This document shows, piece after piece, positions 15,544-18,787 of a stretch of 18,787 nt of DNA (the first letter of the stretch is position 1; the number at the start of each line of letters is the position of its first letter). The notes under the pieces are model-generated. The model saw only the letters and a list, made by a program, of their open reading frames with translations, was not told where the DNA came from and did not search any database. This DNA comes from UBA1413 sp964472165 (lineage in GTDB: Bacteria > Bacteroidota > Bacteroidia > Bacteroidales > Prolixibacteraceae). The position numbers and the translations under genes were made by a program. Location of the stretch: NCBI GenBank assembly GCA_964472165.1, contig CAYYJE010000059.1:1-18787 (forward strand). The letters run 5' to 3'.

Positions 15544-18500
15544 TTAGAATGTTAACTCAATTCCCAGGTTAATCCGCTTGGTGGTGGGATAAGCACCTTC
15601 CGTGGCACTTCCGCCGCTGTAGGTATTTTCACGGTCGTCGGGCAGGTCAGACCAGAAAAAGAGGTTATTCCCATTCAGGAAAAGCCGCATGTTGGAGAAA
15701 CCGGCACTTTTCACCCAGGCAAGGTTGCTCAGTGAGTAGGCGATTTCGGCTGTCCTCAGCCTGAGGGAGGAGGCATCATACATATAATAGTCCCCGATAT
15801 TTTCAGCCTGCGTCTTCCAACGGGGAAGGAAAGATTTTCCGTCGGGATTGTCAAGCGACCAGTAGTCGTTCACATGGCTGAAAAGTACGTCGGTGTCGTT
15901 CACAAAGTTGTTAAACCCGATCGACCTGTTGGCATTGTTTACCCCGTACAATTGGACCATCACGCTAAACCCTTTGTATCCGGCACCCACCGAAAGATTG
16001 GCGGTATTCTGCGGAATTTGCGAATAGCCCACAGGGGGGGTGTCGTCAGAAGTTTTGATGATTCCATCGGCATTGAAATCGAGCAGGTCATAGAATCCGG
16101 GAAGTTTTGACCCGTCGTTGTTTTCAGTGGGGATACTGGCATACACTTCGTCCCAGCTTTTATACATATCGGCCCTCACCAGACTTCGCTGTTGTCCGAT
16201 CGGAAAACCTTTTTGCATGAGGTATTTATACTGAAGAGGCGCATCGTCCCTTTCAAGGATGGTGTTTTGGTTGTGGGTAACAGCCAGGGTGGACCACAGA
16301 CTCAGATCGTTGCGGAATTTCTTGTTATACCCCAGTTCCACTTCAAAGCCGCTGGATTCTACCCGGCCCAGGTTGGCACTGGGCGGAGTCGCCCCGAAAA
16401 ACGGGGGAATGTTGCGGCTGCCACCTGCAAGAAGGATGTCAGTCCGGTCTTCTGTAAAATAGTCGACGCTTAATGTGAGCATGTTACTCAACATCCCCAT
16501 TTCAAGTCCGTAATTGGTTTTCAATGCGTTTTCCCATTGAATAAAGGGATTGCCCACTACGGACTGGCGATAGAAATAGTAAGGGCTGTACCCGTCCGAC
16601 TTTTCGTTGATCCTGGATCTGCCACCATAAGAAAATTGGTCGGCATAAAGCCATCGACCGCCGCTCACCTTGTCATCCCCAACTTTACCAATACTATATC
16701 TTAATTTCAACCGATTAATCCAGTCCACTTTGAAGAATTTCTCGTTGGAAACAAGCCATCCCAATGCCAGTGAAGGAAAGAAATCGAATCGGTAACCCGG
16801 ACCAAATTGTTCCGATCCATTGTAGGCCCCATTCACTTCGAACAAATACCTCGAATCGTAATCGTAGGTAGCACGGAAGACCCAGTCTTCGCGATAGTTC
16901 TTAAACATGCTGCCCCTGGCAGACTCTTCACGTTTGAAAACCCCCATGGCCGACACACTATGGGCAGCGAAACTGCGCCCGTAGTTGAGCTGCATCTGGT
17001 ACATCAGCCTGCGGTCAACGGGTATGCCACTGGTCCAGTTCGCACCACTGGCAATGTCTTCTTCCCTGAGGGTCCAGGGTCTGATCACCCAGTCATACTC
17101 TTCATCACTAACTGGTAAATAGGCCGTATATTCCGATGGATCCTGATCCGGTCCTTCGTACAAGAGCGGATATATTTCCTTGAAAGCCACATTGGTGGCT
17201 GCTTCTGCGGGCCGTGCCGAATTGGCATTGTCATAGATTCCCCCTTCCGAGCGGATTTCGTTGTCGAAGAAAAGAGATGCTTTGGCAGACAAACCTTTTG
17301 TCAGGAAACCAAGGTCCTGTTCCAGGGCAAAGTCTGAATTCAGCTGTGTTGAACGGGTTTGCCTGATCCCGATATTATACACGATAGCCAGCGGGTTTAC
17401 CGTATTGTTGCCCCCTGAAGCATAGGCACCCCAAAGTCCGTCCTTGTGCATCGGAATGAAAAGGTTCGGAGCCAGGCCATAGGTGGAACGCCACATCCAT
17501 GCATCCGCACGGCTGGTACTTCCTTCGTTGTTGTAGTTGGTATTTTTCTGGCTGTAAAACCCCGACAGGTTGATTTTCAGCTTGGTGGTTCCTGTGAGCG
17601 CCACATCGATGTTGCTTCTGAAATTAAACCGGTCGTAGTTGTAATTCGGATAATATCCCTTGCCGTTGTCGTACCGTTCAAAAAGGTCCCCCTCGTGCAG
17701 ATAGGCCAACGATCCGAAATATTGGACGGCCTTGCTGCCTCCCTGGGCACTCAGGGTCATCCTGTGCGACAATCCCAAATCCTTGTACATGGCATCTTCC
17801 CAGTCGACATTCGGATAAATTACCGCATATTCAGCGGATTGCGGCTTTTTGTAGCGCTGCACAATTTCGTAAGGCACATAGGCGCCCCAGGAGGGTTCAT
17901 TCATTACTCCCTCCCGCTCAATGCTTTCATTCTTGGCCATCATGGCAGCATAGGAATCGAGTTTTTCAGGCTGTTTGGACAGCATGGTCCCTGTAGCTGT
18001 GTAATTGAAATTCAGGGTGGTCTTCCCTTCCGTACCCCGTTTGGTGGTGATCAGGATAACCCCGTTGGCTCCCTTCACCCCGAATACTGCCGTGGCAGAG
18101 GCATCTTTCAGCACGGATATGCTGGCCACATCATTCACATCGATGTTGTTCATATCCCTTTCGACGCCATCGACCAGGATCAGCGGCTGGCCGCCATTCC
18201 AGGTATTCTGTCCCCGGATATAGATGTTGGTGGCGCTTTCGCCGGTGAGGATACCTCCGGGCTCACCTGAAGAAGTGAGGGATACAATACCCGGCAACTG
18301 ACCGCTCAGCGCCTGCCGGAGGTCGGAAACATTGCCCGTGCGCTTCAGGTCCTCTTCCGTGGCCTGCACGATGGATCCCACCACACTCTCCTTTTTCTGG
18401 ACCCCGTATCCTACGGCCACCACCTCTTCAAGCTCCGTGGTCACTTGCCGCAGGGTAACTGTCACACTGCTCTTCCCGGCAATGGACACATCCTGTCCTT

Positions 18501-18787
18501 CCATCCCGATAAAGGAGAAACTAAGGATTGTCGCATCAGCAGGAACCCGGAGGGAAAAATTACCATTTGCATCAGTTACCGTACCCACAGCGGTTCCTTT
18601 GACAACCACCGACACACCCGGCAACGGGAAACCTTCAGTGTCACTGACGGTGCCGGTGATTAACCGTCCCTGCTGCTGTTGCACCGGAATTCCGGGCTCC
18701 GCACCGGAAGCTGACACAACAGCCGGTGCAATCAACAACAAGAACATCAAAAGCATCATGGTTATCCATGAACCCCCTGATAAGCTT
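15544..18787 (-). CDS. SusC/RagA-family TonB-dependent transporter, first pair (5' end unresolved at window edge)
   Basis: An outer-membrane TonB-dependent oligosaccharide importer with at least 1071 residues in view. Counting from the ATG at 18759, a carboxypeptidase-D-like domain spans about 33-105 (GFPLPGVSVVVKGT), a TonB-box-like segment LEEVVAVGYG about 110-119, and a plug about 122-242 with ALSGQLPGI, PLILVDGVERDMNNID, SISVLKDASATAVFGVKGAN and VILITTKRG. The beta barrel follows and ends INLGIELTF with the terminal Phe. The frame remains open from 18759 to the window edge (codons SLSGGSWIT), and the protein read from 18759 has a hydrophobic start without any basic n-region, so the true start probably lies upstream, outside the window. 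The ATG at 18759 cannot be excluded. It is the first gene of the unit that can be seen; no promoter or regulator is visible. Confidence 0.96.
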   Translation of the reverse strand, partial: SLSGGSWITMMLLMFLLLIAPAVVSASGAEPGIPVQQQQGRLITGTVSDTEGFPLPGVSVVVKGTAVGTVTDANGNFSLRVPADATILSFSFIGMEGQDVSIAGKSSVTVTLRQVTTELEEVVAVGYGVQKKESVVGSIVQATEEDLKRTGNVSDLRQALSGQLPGIVSLTSSGEPGGILTGESATNIYIRGQNTWNGGQPLILVDGVERDMNNIDVNDVASISVLKDASATAVFGVKGANGVILITTKRGTEGKTTLNFNYTATGTMLSKQPEKLDSYAAMMAKNESIEREGVMNEPSWGAYVPYEIVQRYKKPQSAEYAVIYPNVDWEDAMYKDLGLSHRMTLSAQGGSKAVQYFGSLAYLHEGDLFERYDNGKGYYPNYNYDRFNFRSNIDVALTGTTKLKINLSGFYSQKNTNYNNEGSTSRADAWMWRSTYGLAPNLFIPMHKDGLWGAYASGGNNTVNPLAIVYNIGIRQTRSTQLNSDFALEQDLGFLTKGLSAKASLFFDNEIRSEGGIYDNANSARPAEAATNVAFKEIYPLLYEGPDQDPSEYTAYLPVSDEEYDWVIRPWTLREEDIASGANWTSGIPVDRRLMYQMQLNYGRSFAAHSVSAMGVFKREESARGSMFKNYREDWVFRATYDYDSRYLFEVNGAYNGSEQFGPGYRFDFFPSLALGWLVSNEKFFKVDWINRLKLRYSIGKVGDDKVSGGRWLYADQFSYGGRSRINEKSDGYSPYYFYRQSVVGNPFIQWENALKTNYGLEMGMLSNMLTLSVDYFTEDRTDILLAGGSRNIPPFFGATPPSANLGRVESSGFEVELGYNKKFRNDLSLWSTLAVTHNQNTILERDDAPLQYKYLMQKGFPIGQQRSLVRADMYKSWDEVYASIPTENNDGSKLPGFYDLLDFNADGIIKTSDDTPPVGYSQIPQNTANLSVGAGYKGFSVMVQLYGVNNANRSIGFNNFVNDTDVLFSHVNDYWSLDNPDGKSFLPRWKTQAENIGDYYMYDASSLRLRTAEIAYSLSNLAWVKSAGFSNMRLFLNGNNLFFWSDLPDDRENTYSGGSATEGAYPTTKRINLGIELTF

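Noticed and set aside
17446..18270. Plus-strand frame of 274 codons opposite the first SusC
   Set aside because: It is antisense to conserved plug-domain and barrel sequence and shows no domain of its own; long opposite-strand frames are expected from the codon usage here.
18782..18787. HindIII site AAGCTT exactly at the window end, considered as a cloning junction
   Set aside because: Further AAGCTT sites occur inside the window (for example near 1407 and 11776), and the SusC frame runs through it, so it may be chance.

Overview
The window is a block of a Bacteroidetes polysaccharide utilization locus (PUL). All ten genes lie on the minus strand, so transcription runs from the right edge (about 18787) to the left edge (1). 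Tandem SusC/SusD pairs, SusD-type lipoproteins and a DUF1735-type lipoprotein restrict this to Bacteroidota. The mix of lyases with an unsaturated glucuronyl hydrolase, the short spacers and the mid-range G+C suggest a Bacteroidales-like organism, but genus cannot be read from the sequence.

Uptake half (18787 to 7846): a SusC-type TonB-dependent transporter (N-terminus cut or unresolved at the window edge), its SusD lipoprotein, a second and clearly different SusC and SusD pair, and a DUF1735-like surface lipoprotein. Gaps are 10 to 31 bp, so this is one transcription unit. It ends at a good intrinsic terminator hairpin at 7792-7826.

Catalytic half (7704 to 1): a PL12-type heparinase III-like lyase, a second heparinase II/III-superfamily lyase, a PL8-type (hyaluronate/chondroitin/xanthan lyase family) enzyme, a GH88 unsaturated glucuronyl hydrolase lipoprotein, and the first 85 codons of another exported protein that may be one more heparinase-like enzyme. 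Spacers are 26 to 74 bp, so this is probably a second operon or a read-through extension of the first.

Together the genes describe uptake and beta-elimination of a uronic-acid polysaccharide. SusD and DUF1735 lipoproteins bind it at the surface, the two SusC channels import oligosaccharides, lyases cut next to uronic acids leaving 4,5-unsaturated ends, and GH88 removes the unsaturated uronate. A glycosaminoglycan (hyaluronan, chondroitin or heparan type) is the first guess from family membership. However, there is no sulfatase or regulator in the window, and two of the lyases differ from their characterised relatives at active-site positions. A different, possibly unsulfated, acidic glycan is therefore a real possibility. 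There is no RNA gene, mobile element or CRISPR array, and no gene-free stretch above 300 bp; the longest gap is 141 bp (7705-7845).
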